Source: Mesaphorura yosii (taxonomy: Eukaryota > Arthropoda > Collembola > Poduromorpha > Tullbergiidae). Taken from it: a stretch of DNA of 64,000 nt. How positions within the stretch are numbered: position 1 is the stretch's first letter; each line of letters begins with the position of its first letter. The stretch covers positions 62,001 through 126,000 of the forward strand of contig WIXG01000132.1 of NCBI GenBank assembly GCA_009869945.1, given 5' to 3'. Shown one piece after another: positions 12,080-24,300 of the stretch. Position numbers and translations under genes: made by a program. The notes under the pieces are model-generated. The model ran no database searches. It saw only the letters and a list, made by a program, of their open reading frames with translations, and was not told where the DNA came from.

Positions 12080-14042
12080 ATGAAACACGCACAGAATAAT
12101 TCACACGGAGGGCAGGTAATCTTGGTACCAACTATACTTGACATCATTGCCAACTAGTGCGAAGCAAATTGGTTTATTTGGTGTCCTTGTATCCAGAGAA
12201 ATCGGGCTTTCCTCGAGGAAGAAGCACAGATTAATCAGAAATTGCCTAAGGAATTGTTGCTTCGAATATTTTCATTTCTTGACGTTGTCGCACTCTGCAG
12301 ATGTGCGCAGGTATCGAAACAATGGAATGTTCTGGCATTGGATGGAAGTAATTGGCAGAAGATTAATCTCTTCGACTTTCAGACTGACATTGAGGTAGTA
12401 TTTTGAACGTTTTTGTTCATAGCTACACTAATATTTAGTGACTGCATGGCAAAACTAATTACAAATGAACCCAATACAGGGGCACGTTGTAGAAAACATT
12501 GCTCGAAGATCTGGAGGCTTTTTGAAGAAGTTAAGTCTGTGGGGTTGTCGGTCGGTTGGAGATAGTGCCCTGAAAACATTCGCCCAACAATGCCACAACA
12601 TTGAAGATTTGAATTTGGACAGCTGTAAAAGAATCACAGACTTGTACGTGCGATTTATTATCCCACAAAATATTCTTGAGTAATTGATAAATTATTTCTT
12701 GGTTGTAGGACATGCACAAGTTTAGCTCGCACTTGTCACAAGCTGCAGCGACTGGATCTTCCAAGCTGTTCAAACATAACAGATGAATCTTTAAAAGCGC
12801 TTGGTGAAGGCTGTCCACAACTAATTCACATTAACATTTCATGGTGCGATAATATCACGGAGAGAGGTAATTCAACAAGACATCCACTTCCTGGTTCATG
12901 TACAACGTGTCAACGAATGTAATTATGTTCCAGGAGTAGGCTTTCTGGCCCGTGGTTGTCAAAATCTTCGAACATTCATTGCAAAGGGGCGATCCTTCAT
13001 TGACAACGATTCCGTGCTTCATTTAGCAGATAATTGTCCACACTTAGAGGTGGTGAACCTCAACAGTGCAAATGTCAACAGTGTAAGTTTCTTCAATGGA
13101 TGATGCATTTAGAAATGATTATGACGGAAGTTAAACTGAACAGAGTCTTTTTTCCGTAGGCCTTAACAGATGAAGCAATTCAGAGACTGGCTCAGAATTG
13201 CCAGAATATTCACTATTTGTGCATTTCATACTGTTCAGGTCTTACAGACGCATCACTAATGTCGCTGGCTCAGTATTGTCACAAGCTGAGTACTTTGGAA
13301 GTCACTGGTTGTTCACAGTTTACAGACAATGGCTTCCAGGCTTTAGCACGTGTAAGTTGAAGACTACGGATCAGTAGACTATAAACTATATCATTAGACT
13401 ATAGATAGACTATAGACTATGCTTCATTGGCAAAGATGTCTCACCAAAATCCCTTAAATATGACTTTGACTTGCAGAATTGCCACTATCTTGAGAAAATG
13501 GATTTGGAAGACTGTGTTCTGATTACTGACAACACTCTCAGTTACTTGGCAGCTGGATGTCCTCGCCTGGAGCAATTAGTAAGAGTATATTGCGCTAGAG
13601 ACTTTGTTTCTTCACTACAAAGTTTGTTTCTGTATTTTGTAGACGTTATCGCATTGTGAACTTATTACTGACGATGGGATTAGGCAGCTGGGGATGGCTC
13701 CTTGTGCAGCAGAACACCTGACAATCTTGGAGTTGGACAACTGTCCACTGATTACAGATGCTTCTTTGGAGCACCTGGTATCATGCCATAATTTGCAACG
13801 CATTGAACTCTATGACTGCCAGGTCATCACACGAGCAGGAATACGCCGTCTTCGCGTGAGCATTTTCAATTTTTTCCTCGTTTTGCCTTCATACTTTCAG
13901 GGTTACTATATTTGATTTTCCTGAATTATTCCAGAACCATCTCCCCAACATTCGAGTCCATGCCTACTTCGCTCCCATGACGCCACCGCCTCCAGTTGGT
14001 GGCAATCGTCAGCGATACTGTCGTTGTTGTGTCATACTTTAA
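12080..14042 (+). CDS. FBXL20: F-box/leucine-rich repeat protein, FBXL20/FBXL2 type
   Basis: Substrate-recognition subunit of an SCF (SKP1-CUL1-F-box) ubiquitin ligase. Nine exons: 12080-12115, 12197-12394, 12480-12643, 12709-12866, 12934-13082, 13160-13351, 13477-13578, 13643-13855, 13935-14042. They join to 439 residues (human FBXL20 has 436). The F-box is at about residues 23-65 (LPKELLLRIFSFLDVV, CRCAQVSKQWN). About ten cysteine-containing LRRs follow, with repeated SC..ITD, GC and YC motifs. The C-terminus (HAYFAP, TPPP, then RYCRCCVIL) matches FBXL2/FBXL20 closely. The last four residues, CVIL, form a CAAX box; the final Leu predicts geranylgeranylation and membrane anchoring, as shown for FBXL2. 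Orthology to FBXL20 rather than FBXL2 is by overall similarity; invertebrates usually have one gene for both. Confidence 0.95.
13376..13425. repeat. Short degenerate tandem repeat in an FBXL20 intron
   Basis: Four to five imperfect copies of an AGACTATA-type unit lie inside the intron 13352-13476. They look like replication slippage; no function is implied. Confidence 0.5.
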
Positions 14043-15347
14043 GTTCCAGTGTTTCACCGCTGCATGCGACTGATCGATGTGAGTCTCCACGGAAAACATA
14101 CATGAATTTTAGAAAACCAAAAATTCAGAGGAGGTGGTTCAGGGGTGGAATACCAGAATATTACCAATTGCTACTTAGCTTACGTGTAAATATTTCCGAC
14201 TGAAATTGCGCAGCTCGCTAATCTAGTTAGTCTAATTATATTCAAGTCTTTAATTTATTACAATGATGTTGCGCATCACGCATCCTGCGCCTGCATTTAT
14301 GTAGTGAGTTAAGCATTAAACTATACAAGGAACATTACCATCTCTTGAAACTTAAATTGTAAGCTTTGTCATAAAGGTTGTTAGTGTTATCTGCAAAGGA
14401 AAGCGCTTTAATAAACTGGATCTTTGTGGTTAGAATTGTTCTTCTGTTCTTCAGTTAAGTAATGTAGGCTGAACGTATAACTTTAGAATGAAAATAGGAA
14501 TGTTTGACCCATCCTGACACGTGACAATCACTCTGGTTGCGTTGCGGACCTTCGCTTGTATTATGGCTGTAACACAATGTGCTGTTTAGTGTGATACTTG
14601 AATCTAGTTAATTAGCACGATGATATCCCGTAAGGTGAACCTAACCAAAATTATTTCGCAGCGCTTTTAGAATGACTTGCTTTATCTTAGTGCAATTCAG
14701 TTTTGATTAAGAAAGGGAAAGACGTGGCATCGCCTTCTGATGTGCGTGAGTGCTAAGTAGCGAATTGTTTTTCTCTCTTGAGTGTTTAATTAGACTGACT
14801 GACGAACAAACGAACAACTAACGCTTCAGCAAATATATATAGGAATAACGTGTCGCGAGCGTCGCAAGCGGGCGTGAAAATTATTTACTGCTGATTTACT
14901 TAATGCTTTCTTTGGAAATTAGACTGAAAATTTTGGAATGAATATGAGTAGATCTGACTGTTTATACAGCAGAGGGGTGAAAGTGTTTTGATATTTGCGA
15001 AAGAAATAAATTTTAAGTTTTCGTTAAGCTACTCAAGCAACCTGGTAGCCATTTCTTTTTATGTCCATTAAAATCAAAGCTTTGTATATTTGAAATTAAA
15101 TTGGCTATTGGCTAGCTTTTGAGCTCGATTGACGCCTGCTCTTCCAATGAAAGCTTTTCATATGTGGTGGGCTGCAGAATTCTGAACGGCTTCAGGTGGA
15201 TTAAAAGCATAATAAATAGTCCGTTTTATTTTACGATTTGATTTCCAAGTGATTCACACGGGGCATCGTTATACTCAATAATTATCACAATAAAACGTGC
15301 ATAAGTGAGTAAATTAATGAGGAGCTGTTAATTTTGGTTAACTTGAG
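14043..15347. other. Convergent 3' regions of FBXL20 and DYM
   Basis: No coding exon seen. An AATAAA at 14410 (+) is a likely FBXL20 poly(A) signal. Its minus-strand counterpart at 15225-15230 lies 118 bases past the dymeclin stop. Confidence 0.55.
15225..15230 (-). promoter_or_regulatory. Candidate DYM poly(A) signal
   Basis: AATAAA on the minus strand, 118 bases past the dymeclin stop codon. Confidence 0.45.
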
Positions 15348-18258
15348 TTAGACGGCATCATTGTCTAAGTTTATCAATGACAAGTTTGCTGATGACCAGT
15401 AGATTCCACACTTTTTATAAATTAGTGACCAAATGTAAGGAATAAAAAATTCCTCCGGCTGCTCTTCTTCGACGTAGCGAAATTTTAGGTCCGGAAATTT
15501 CTAGATCAAAGCAATCTTCTGTATTATTGGATCCATGTCGTTTGAGAATGGCTCACAGCTACTTACTTGCAGTATTTCAGGCTTCCAGTGCAGCACTCCA
15601 TCGTCAATACGTTCCATGACCTGCGACACGCTCATGTCCTTGTGTTCACTGCCCAAACGTTTGGTGAAGTAAGTGATTACCTGTTCGTTCAATTGGAACA
15701 ACCAATCAGTTATTATAATTTCCCATCTACCTAACTTCACTATAATTATGTTTATCGTACTGTGTCAAGGTTGCATATTAAATCCTGAGTTGTGTCATAC
15801 TGTCGAAAGGAGTCGAAGACGTGTCTTTTATAAAGCAATGTGTACACAAGGTGTTTATTCTGTGCCAGCTGGTGCGAGAGTGTCGAATTAAGGATTTCCA
15901 AGATCATCCGGAGGACTTCTTCCAAAACGCTCAGGTCTTGTATCTGAAACGTAAATTTTTAATGCAAACTCAGCGTTCGAAGAGGCAAACTACAAAGGTC
16001 TTACCATTTCATTGTCCTGACCCTGATCTGGGTCGGCGGCTAGTAGTTCGGGGTTAATTCTTTCCACGAGTTTCGAGTGTCGTTTTCCTAATGTTTCAAA
16101 GAGGCTCACCAATCTTTGTGCCACGTACGGATGCAACGACCGAAACTTTGATGACATATTTGCCAAGGCAGCAAGACAATTTGTGTGCAAATACTTGTCC
16201 TATAATAAATTTTGAAACTAAATGTCTATACGGCATTTAATTATTACGATTCGGTGCCAACTATAAACGAAGTACCAGGCTTACCCTCAGTTTTAGAATA
16301 TTGTATTGAATCGTTCGAATAACTACCAGGATAATGAGGCCGCCCAAGCTAATTTCAGTCATGCTTCTCTCGGTATACCAAGTTATGCTTTTCAACGACT
16401 ACAAGGTTGGAATACAAAAAATTAACAACTTTTCCCCCCAAAACCAACCTTCCAATCTGATCTAAAAATTAAGCCAGCTTACGACATCATGAACTTGTTG
16501 GTTGAATAGCTCTTCCTCGCTTAAGATTAGAAGTATTATTAGTGACATGTAAATATGGTGAGAAGGACTTGTGGCAGCATTGTAAAGAGTCTTCAGAATA
16601 GGAAGAACCTACACCACAAACCAAAGAAGGCAATTTAAGTTAGAGGGCAACAGAAAATTGATAAACCTTCTGAAAACTGTCCCCTGGCCTCACCAGTTGC
16701 TCAATGTCTGAGCGAGCCATAATATACGACTTGAATGCTAAATTTCGATGAACCAGCATGTACAGCAAAAGTGTTGAGTCGTCAGAGTCGATGTTCTGGC
16801 AAATCATATTGTAAAGTTTCGAGTAACTGATTTTGAATGATGGAGCTTCGATTCCGGGAGGTCCGTCGTCAGTTCCTGTAGATCAAAAACATCAGCTTGA
16901 AAATATCATCTTATCCGAAAAAGAGGAGCGCGTCAAGTCTAACCTGTGTCATTTCCACACGTGGAAATAGCGTCGCGGTACGGATTTCTAGTCACTTCGC
17001 CTTGAGACTCTTGTGCCTGTGTTGTAGCACAATGATTCACAAGAACCAGAAGGAGGTACAGCGAATGGTTGGACAAATTCTGATGCTTCAACTCGTCAAC
17101 GAGTGAATTGTTCCCTAAACCAATTCCTTTCTTCAAGATATTCCAAATTCCGTCTAAAAATTTTTGATAAGCAAATTTAGCCGTCAGTCGGAGAATGAGG
17201 GCAATGAATATTTTGTCCCGTTAATCTTACTAGCAACGCCAATGACAATACTTCCAGAGTCGTCGTTATACCATTCGGGATAGGAGGGATCATTCTGCTC
17301 AAAATAGTTGGTCAGCAACACTTTTGTCATTTGAGTGGCTGACAATGACGCGTTTCCTTCCAGCAAAACTCTGTCAAGTGCCATAACCAATTAAAAATGT
17401 AGCCAACTTTAAATATTAGTTCCAAAAGGTGATTAATTAAGCAGTTAGACACTAACCTGTACGCGTACAACTTCGGCACTGGTTTGGGCAAAAACATTTG
17501 AACAGATAAGATAACAATCAATGTATTGACCGCTTCTAAGTGCAGCATGTAGGTACTTCGCTTGACTGGCAGCTCTGTAATAATCCTCACCAGAGACTCA
17601 AGGAGTAATTCCACTGTGTCCGACTCGCCTTCGATAGAATCTGTAAACACGTAGCAAGAATGTACTAGATTAAAGATCATACAGTGAACAATACATTTAT
17701 GAAGCTCTATTACTAGTAACTGGTTGCTGAAATTGCTTCGAAAGCGCTTCTACACTCAATGTTTCGATGAAGAACTTCAGAATATTCCGGATAATGTACA
17801 TTGCATTATATGCTTGCCAAAGAAACATAGTGCTGAAAGAAGTCAAAGACAAATCTATCAATTCGACACCTCAGATTGAACTATTAGCGTCACTAATGCT
17901 TCAATACTCACTCTGACGTTTGGACGGACAACTTCAGTTCATTTGCTCTCGTTACAAAGACCTTGACTAGGGCTGAGAAGTTATGTGTATTCACATTATT
18001 TTCTAAGAATTGATTTCTCAGCTTCTCACAACTTCCGTCCAAGAGGAAGTCATCCTCTCTGTAATTAAGAACAGTAAATATAATCCCAATGCATTTACTT
18101 CTTTTAATGCTTACTGACTTGTTAAATGTAGGCTTGACGGAGTGGGAAAACAACTTGTTCCAAATCGGATCATTTGGGGTGATGACTTCAGTTGACGTCA
18201 GGCGTAGTAGATACTCATTGGTTTCTAAATCCCTGATGGAGCTGCAACTAAGACCCAT
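15348..18258 (-). CDS. DYM: Dymeclin (Golgi-associated protein)
   Basis: Peripheral Golgi protein needed for Golgi organisation and ER-Golgi traffic; human DYM loss causes Dyggve-Melchior-Clausen dysplasia. About 13 exons on the minus strand, approximately 18119-18258, 17912-18050, 17720-17830, 17457-17642, 17231-17369, 16945-17158, 16695-16875, 16484-16609, 16287-16400, 16006-16200, 15770-15945, 15560-15690 and 15348-15500 (inner borders not all fixed). The start [17 protein letters not shown] matches the vertebrate N-terminus. I chose it over an ATG 33 bases upstream because Gly2 is the N-myristoylation site of dymeclin. Further hallmarks are [50 protein letters not shown] and the near-terminal [17 protein letters not shown]. 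The first donor site is ambiguous (two GT choices at 18113-18118). Confidence 0.93.
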
Positions 18259-21200
18259 GATTACGTGGTGATGTGGGTTCCAAGATGTCAAAATGCGACG
18301 AAGGCGAAAAGAATTTCTACTATAATTAAACTAAGATGAATTTAACTATTAATCAACAGTGAACATCTTGGCGGTTAGCTTCACGACACTTAATTACACT
18401 GTTAATCTCAATTATGGGGCCTACTGGGTATTTGGAAGTGACTTGACTACCAGTCAGAAATCTATTCCTTTAGTTTTAGTTGCCGAAATATTTCGCATTT
18501 TGTAAGAGCACAAGTTAGCGCTCAGATGGAATGACGTGTCGCCTGTCGAAACTCGTCTCGATGCTCTTGTTTACACGAGGAGTACTCTGAGTTAATGTGA
18601 GCCGGATTTCGCTCATTTTTTGTGTGCTGATTTATCATCCCATATGACTGCCTAAAACCGCCACCAGAGCACTCACTGCTCAGTCGTCTTCGACTTTTTT
18701 GAAAAATAGTTTCATATGAAATTATAAATAAAGGGGGAATAATTATAATGTTTGTTTATAATTTCCCATGGTAATTCCCATAAGGAATTCTGGGAAATGG
18801 GTTTCGCAAAAACTCGAAGACAACTGAGCAGTGAGTGCTCTGGTGGCGGTTTTAGGCAGTCATATGGGATGATAAATCAGCACACAAAAAATGAGCGAAA
18901 TCCGGCTCACATTAGCTCAGAGTACTCCTCGTCAGCGAAATACTGTCGCTGTACCGTCATAAAGCATGCGAGTTGTACTAGTAAGAGCATAGCGTGAAAT
19001 GAGTAATTTCCAACACAGCTTTACAATCAAGGGCATGATAGCGTAACAGAACATCAAAATAATGGTACTCCTCCGATCATTAAAGGGCATTTCATCTAGG
19101 GCACAGGCGTCGCTTCCAGCATCAATTGCTCGGGCAGAACGTCAAAGCTAAAACGAATGAACCGTAAGCTAGATGATTTAGAACCGAGCAAAGTCTTATT
19201 ACACGTAGCAATAATTTCGAGCTTTCCAGTTCTGAACAGTCCTGTCGCCATTTCCATTCGCACTGTGAGCGTCTTACTCAGTCAGTAAGGCTTAATGAGG
19301 AAGTGGAAAGTGGATGATGCCAATAAGGTTGATGCAGAACAACAACGGAGTTTAACCTTAACCTGCCCTCGAGTTTATTTTATTTGGCTCGATTAGTGAC
19401 AATGAAAACGGATTTCTTCGGATTTGGAATTTCTTCAAATTAATTTTGCACTTTAACTTATCTGCTTAATTAATTGGGCCTATGAGAAATACTATCTTGC
19501 ATATTCATTAAATCCGAAATCTTACAAAGGCAACCAAGTTGTAGTTGTATGCTATTAAATGTTGCCGATTTGCGGAAAACCAATTTATGGTTCCCAACCG
19601 TGGGTCGAGTCAATTCTAATCTGACTAATCGTTCGTGAATTAATTACAGTTGGCCAAATGACGGGACGCTAACAAAGACTCACGGGTCAACGTTAAAGTC
19701 GGTCTCGAAATATGAGAACAAAGCCTCCGACAACTGCACACGCTTGGGCAAGGAAGCAAAGTGCGGAGTATGACAACGGTTCTCAAAGGCATAGGTCTGA
19801 GGTTTTCAGCCTACCGTCTTCATACAACCACACAGAGCGAGCACTACCATACGATGCAGAATGCTTTTGTTCGCACTTGCTTGCTTTTAAGAGCTGAACA
19901 GGAGGGCAGAAATGTGCATTTACATTTTGTGGTGGCAGAATATTTACAATATTTTAGTTTGTATGCGCTACGAACCTTCGTCGAGATCAAAAACCGAAGT
20001 TTCCGCTCTGTTTCGTCTTTTAGTAGTTAACTAAGCTTTTTCAAGACTAGAACGTTAAGTTTATCCGCAATGCTTCGTTAAATTTCCACAGTAAGCGTGG
20101 TTGATGGTTCGCCAGTTGAAGAATTCAAGATTCAGTTGCCGTGTCAGTTGTGAGGTAAATCATTCACAAATTTACTATCAATCAGAAAGTTTGATAAAGC
20201 AGAACTTAGGATTATAAAATCGCATACCCTCGCATAAGTGAACGAAATCAACACCAAGCGGTGGAGTAGCAATGCGTTTGATGAATGGAAGAAATTCTGA
20301 TTTCTGCAGTTATTAAGCAATGAAGCAATGCATTAAACAAAAAGTTTCATCTTCGAAGTTTAATGAAACCAGTTGTGACTGAACCAGTTTGATTTGTCAC
20401 TAAGAAAAAGGCATTCACATCGTTTGTAGGCCTTGCAGTTTCGGGTATTCATTCACTGTTTGACTGATTCTTGTATAATTGGTTTGGTAAGTCACGATTG
20501 ATATATGACTAATGACTACTCAACTCAGGGCTTCATGAAATTACGAGTAGGTGAATTACCTGAGGCGATGTTAATAACTTCCATTTTTAATTTCCAGTGT
20601 TTACGTGGAGAATTACAAATTGAATAATCCATAGGTTTGGTAATTGTAGTTCACGGTTTGGGTAATCTCTCAGCATCTAAAATGCGTGTGTTTTATAAAA
20701 CTTAAACATGCAGATTATGCAAGTCATTATAGTTGAAGACTACTCTATAAAAAGTCTACTACTCTGATCTACTCTATCTACTCTGGTCTATAAAAAGACT
20801 AACCTGAATTTAAATGCAAAATTCGTCACGCTTTCTTAGCGTTAACAGTGAAGCAAAATCTGCGACCACAGTTGGCACTAACCTAATTAACCCGAGCAGT
20901 TGGTGACATCAAACCTAATCGACAACTGAAACTCTTGTATCAGTAATTCATCTTAATCAACATCAAACAATAACTTAACGAGCAGGATTTCATTCTACCA
21001 ATTCCAATTCTTAAGAAGTGATCGATTCCACTAGGAATTTTCTGAATTGAAGGCTTTAGGGGCTCCATTAGAACGCGGGGGCTGGAAGTAGGTGCTGTCA
21101 GTTATGCTGTATATGTTGATAAGGCTCGATTATGCGTCAGTTAGTATAAAACGCTAAGTACAAACTGTATACCACTTTGGATAAGATGCTTAGACAATCT

Positions 21201-21343
21201 ATATACTGTTTTTAGCTTTTTCTTGTGAAATGCTACTTGAAAATTAGGGTTTCCGCGAATATTATGAGGTGACCAGCTGGCGAGACATCCCAATCCTTAA
21301 TCTCAACTCAATCTTGCAGGTACTCTCGAGCTAAGAAGCAGTT
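18259..21343. other. Intergenic region between DYM and SIN3 start codons
   Basis: About 3.1 kb between divergent genes. It contains the large inverted repeat at 18576-18931 and a short direct repeat near 20745-20800 (two copies of a CTATAAAAAG-type unit). The acceptor at about 21319 shows that SIN3 has a non-coding upstream exon here. Short open frames at 19712-20030 show no protein features. Confidence 0.5.
18576..18931. repeat. Near-perfect inverted repeat, 124-bp arms
   Basis: Left arm 18576-18699 and right arm 18808-18931 are reverse complements with about three or four mismatches (roughly 97% identity). They are separated by a 108-base AT-rich spacer. Transcription from either strand would give a long fold-back hairpin. 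No flanking target-site duplication is evident and there is no coding frame in the arms. The left arm begins 318 bases upstream of the dymeclin start codon. It may be a fold-back element, a recent inverted duplication or a hairpin-RNA locus. Confidence 0.9.
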
Positions 21344-24300
21344 ATGCTTAGACGATTTAATTGCTGCATGAATATACGGGATGGATGGCCTTCGTTACCC
21401 GACACTGGTACTGGTATACATGAGTACCAGGAACGTGTGAAAGAGATAAAAAGGCAGCTCTCCAGTCAACAACCAGAGGGCCAGGTGCAAGATCCCCGTG
21501 CAAGCGTGATCCCACCCCAGGAACCAATGAATCCACGCCAAGGTTATGTAAACAGATCAATGGATCAGGATGTGAGTGGAATGGACCGAACGGATCACTG
21601 GCAAGATTATCAAGCAAGTGGTCGGTCTGGACAACGGGTGAAAGTGGAAGACGCGCTTACGTACTGTCATCAAGTCAAAAACACGTTCGAAAACCAGCTT
21701 CATGTTTATAAGGACTTCCTGGATATACTGAGAAGATTCAAGTCGCAGGAAATTAACACCCCTGGCGTGATTGCTAAAGTATCAGAGCTGTTCCGTGGTT
21801 ACCCTAATTTGATCGTCGGTTTCAACATGTTCCTTCCTTCTGGTGACAAGATCGAAATCTCCATGGACATATCCAGTCATGGCAATAGCTATGTGGTAAA
21901 TGCAGTTAAGACCGGTTCAGAAGGTCGTCCTATGTCAAGCGTCAATACAACATCACAAGACCAACATGGTGTTATGGTGCCGTATCAAGGCATTCAGAGC
22001 AGGCAAGTGAGTGGACAATCGAACCTTGAGATCCATGGAGCTCCAGAAAGGATTACCCCACCTCTTCCACATTCACAGGCGGGTAGTTCGACAGCCGGAA
22101 GCCGTGAAGCTAAACCTTCCACATCATCAAACCATTCTTCGTTTTCTCAGTTTGAGCAATTGGCACAACAGAATCAACCAGCGGCGTTTGGTCACGCCAT
22201 AAAATATATTACCGAGATAAAGGTAAGTAATCCAAAATTTTCAAAACAAAGAATTAGGGACCACGAAATAAATCAATGCTACATTTGTATACTTTTTGTG
22301 CAGAATCGATTTCAGAACCAACCGGGAAAGTACCAGCAGTTTCTAGATATTCTGCATGCATACAAGAGGCAGCAGGAGAGCTTGAAGAATGGAATTCCTC
22401 TACAAGTTAAAGCGCTCACTGAGGATGGAATTTACAGACAGGTTTCGAAAGTGTTTGAAGGGCATGCCGATCTCATTCAACAATTTATTGACTTCCTGCC
22501 TGTTGCAACCAAAATTCCGAGCACGGTAACGGTAAGTGGATTGCTTTATCATATCAATTCGACAGGAACGTTAAAAATATCCTCAAATTTGATCGACAAC
22601 CATGACTGATGACTTGTTCTAGGGAATGAGGAAGATTACTGACTGGGCTAAGAAAACGGTCAAGGCCAACTCGGACATTCAACCAGTCCGACCGAAGCCA
22701 GTTCCTGTTTCTCGGAAAAGACCCTCAGCCCAGTCTGGTCCTAAACCAAAGAAGATGAAGACATTACCAGCACCAAGTGCTAATGACATTCCGCTAGGTG
22801 AAGCGGATAAGTATGGAACTATGAGCGAGTTTGTTCTGTTCGACAAGGTAAATGCTTTACTTACGTGTGTGCTCTTTCCATAGACCTTTAGCAATTTAGC
22901 AGCGCGGCGACGGCATGAAATGATTGTTCAAAACACGATTGAATGCAAAATACCCGGTTTATTTCCGTAGTAATGCCGAGAAATGTTTGGACTATCATTT
23001 CTCTTTTCCACTTCGTAGAATCTTTTTCAGAGTTTATATTTGGAATGATTATAAGATTGCGGCTCTTAAGGTTTAATTCATCACTATGTCACATCTTTTA
23101 TTTCAGGTTCGTACTGCGTTGAGTGACCCTGAAGCCTACGAGAGATTTCTTCGGTGTTTGAAATCCTACAATGACGGGCGTGTAGGCAAACCTGAACTGC
23201 TTCATATGGTGAAACCGTTTCTTGCACAACACTACAAGCTTCTCGACGATTTCATGGCTTTAATCAACTATAAAGAGTGCCTCCATTACGTACCGCTGCT
23301 GCCTACGGGTGTGAGGAATGAGGGCCGCGTCCTGGAAATAGGTAGAAAATTTGGGAGCTTTTCTTTGTTACATACTAATTGAACGGGAAACATTCCATTT
23401 TTATGGCAGAGCGCTCTTCCTGTATGCGACTTGGGGCGAGCTATTGCGCTGTACCGGGGGATCACTCTCCACCAATTTGTAGTGGTCGAACAAACAGGGA
23501 GAATGAAGTTCTCAACGACTTGTGGGTTTCATACCCCAATTATTCTGAAGATCCAACGTTTGGGACTTCACGCAAGACAAATTTTGAGGAAAATCTATAC
23601 CGTATTGAGGATGAAAGATATGAGGTACAGCCGCACAACTTTGCTTCTACTTTAAGGAGAGCTGAAAAATATTTCAATGTTTTACCAGCTGGATAATGTT
23701 ATCGAGTCCAATTTAGCAACAACCCTACTCCTCAATAAGATCGTCAATAGAATGTCAAAAATGAGCCCGGAAGAATCAGACGAGTTTGAGCTGGACGACA
23801 CATTTGCTGGAACTTCAGATACAATTCATAGAAATACAATTCGGCGCCTTTATGGTGATCATAGAGCTCATGATATTATTGAAACCCTGAAGGAGTTTCC
23901 TAAGTTGGCGGTTCCCTTGGTGGTGAAACGACTAAAGTCCAAGCACATTGAATTGACTGAAGAGAGGAAAGAATACAAGGATCAATGGCGCGTGCGGATG
24001 GAGAAGAATTACTTGAAATCACTTGACCACCAAGGGGTAGCGTTCAAGCAAACTGATCTTCGTGCGCTGAGACCCAAGGCGCTCACAAACGAGATTGAGT
24101 CGGAGGCAGAGGCGGTAAGGGAAACTCTATTTTGAAGAACTTACTATATAAATACTAAATCGGCTCGATGACATCCGTAAATTTTATTTTCGCAATTTGC
24201 AGCGCAATTTGAGCCTAGCCGCTGGCACCTCCGCTGCTGGGCCTGGACTTCCTCATCTTCTGCTTGATTTCGGAGACCGTGATGGTGTCAATGGTGTGTT

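Noticed and set aside
20745-20800. Direct repeat with CTATAAAAAG units
   Set aside because: Two short copies in AT-rich intergenic DNA; too small to call an element.
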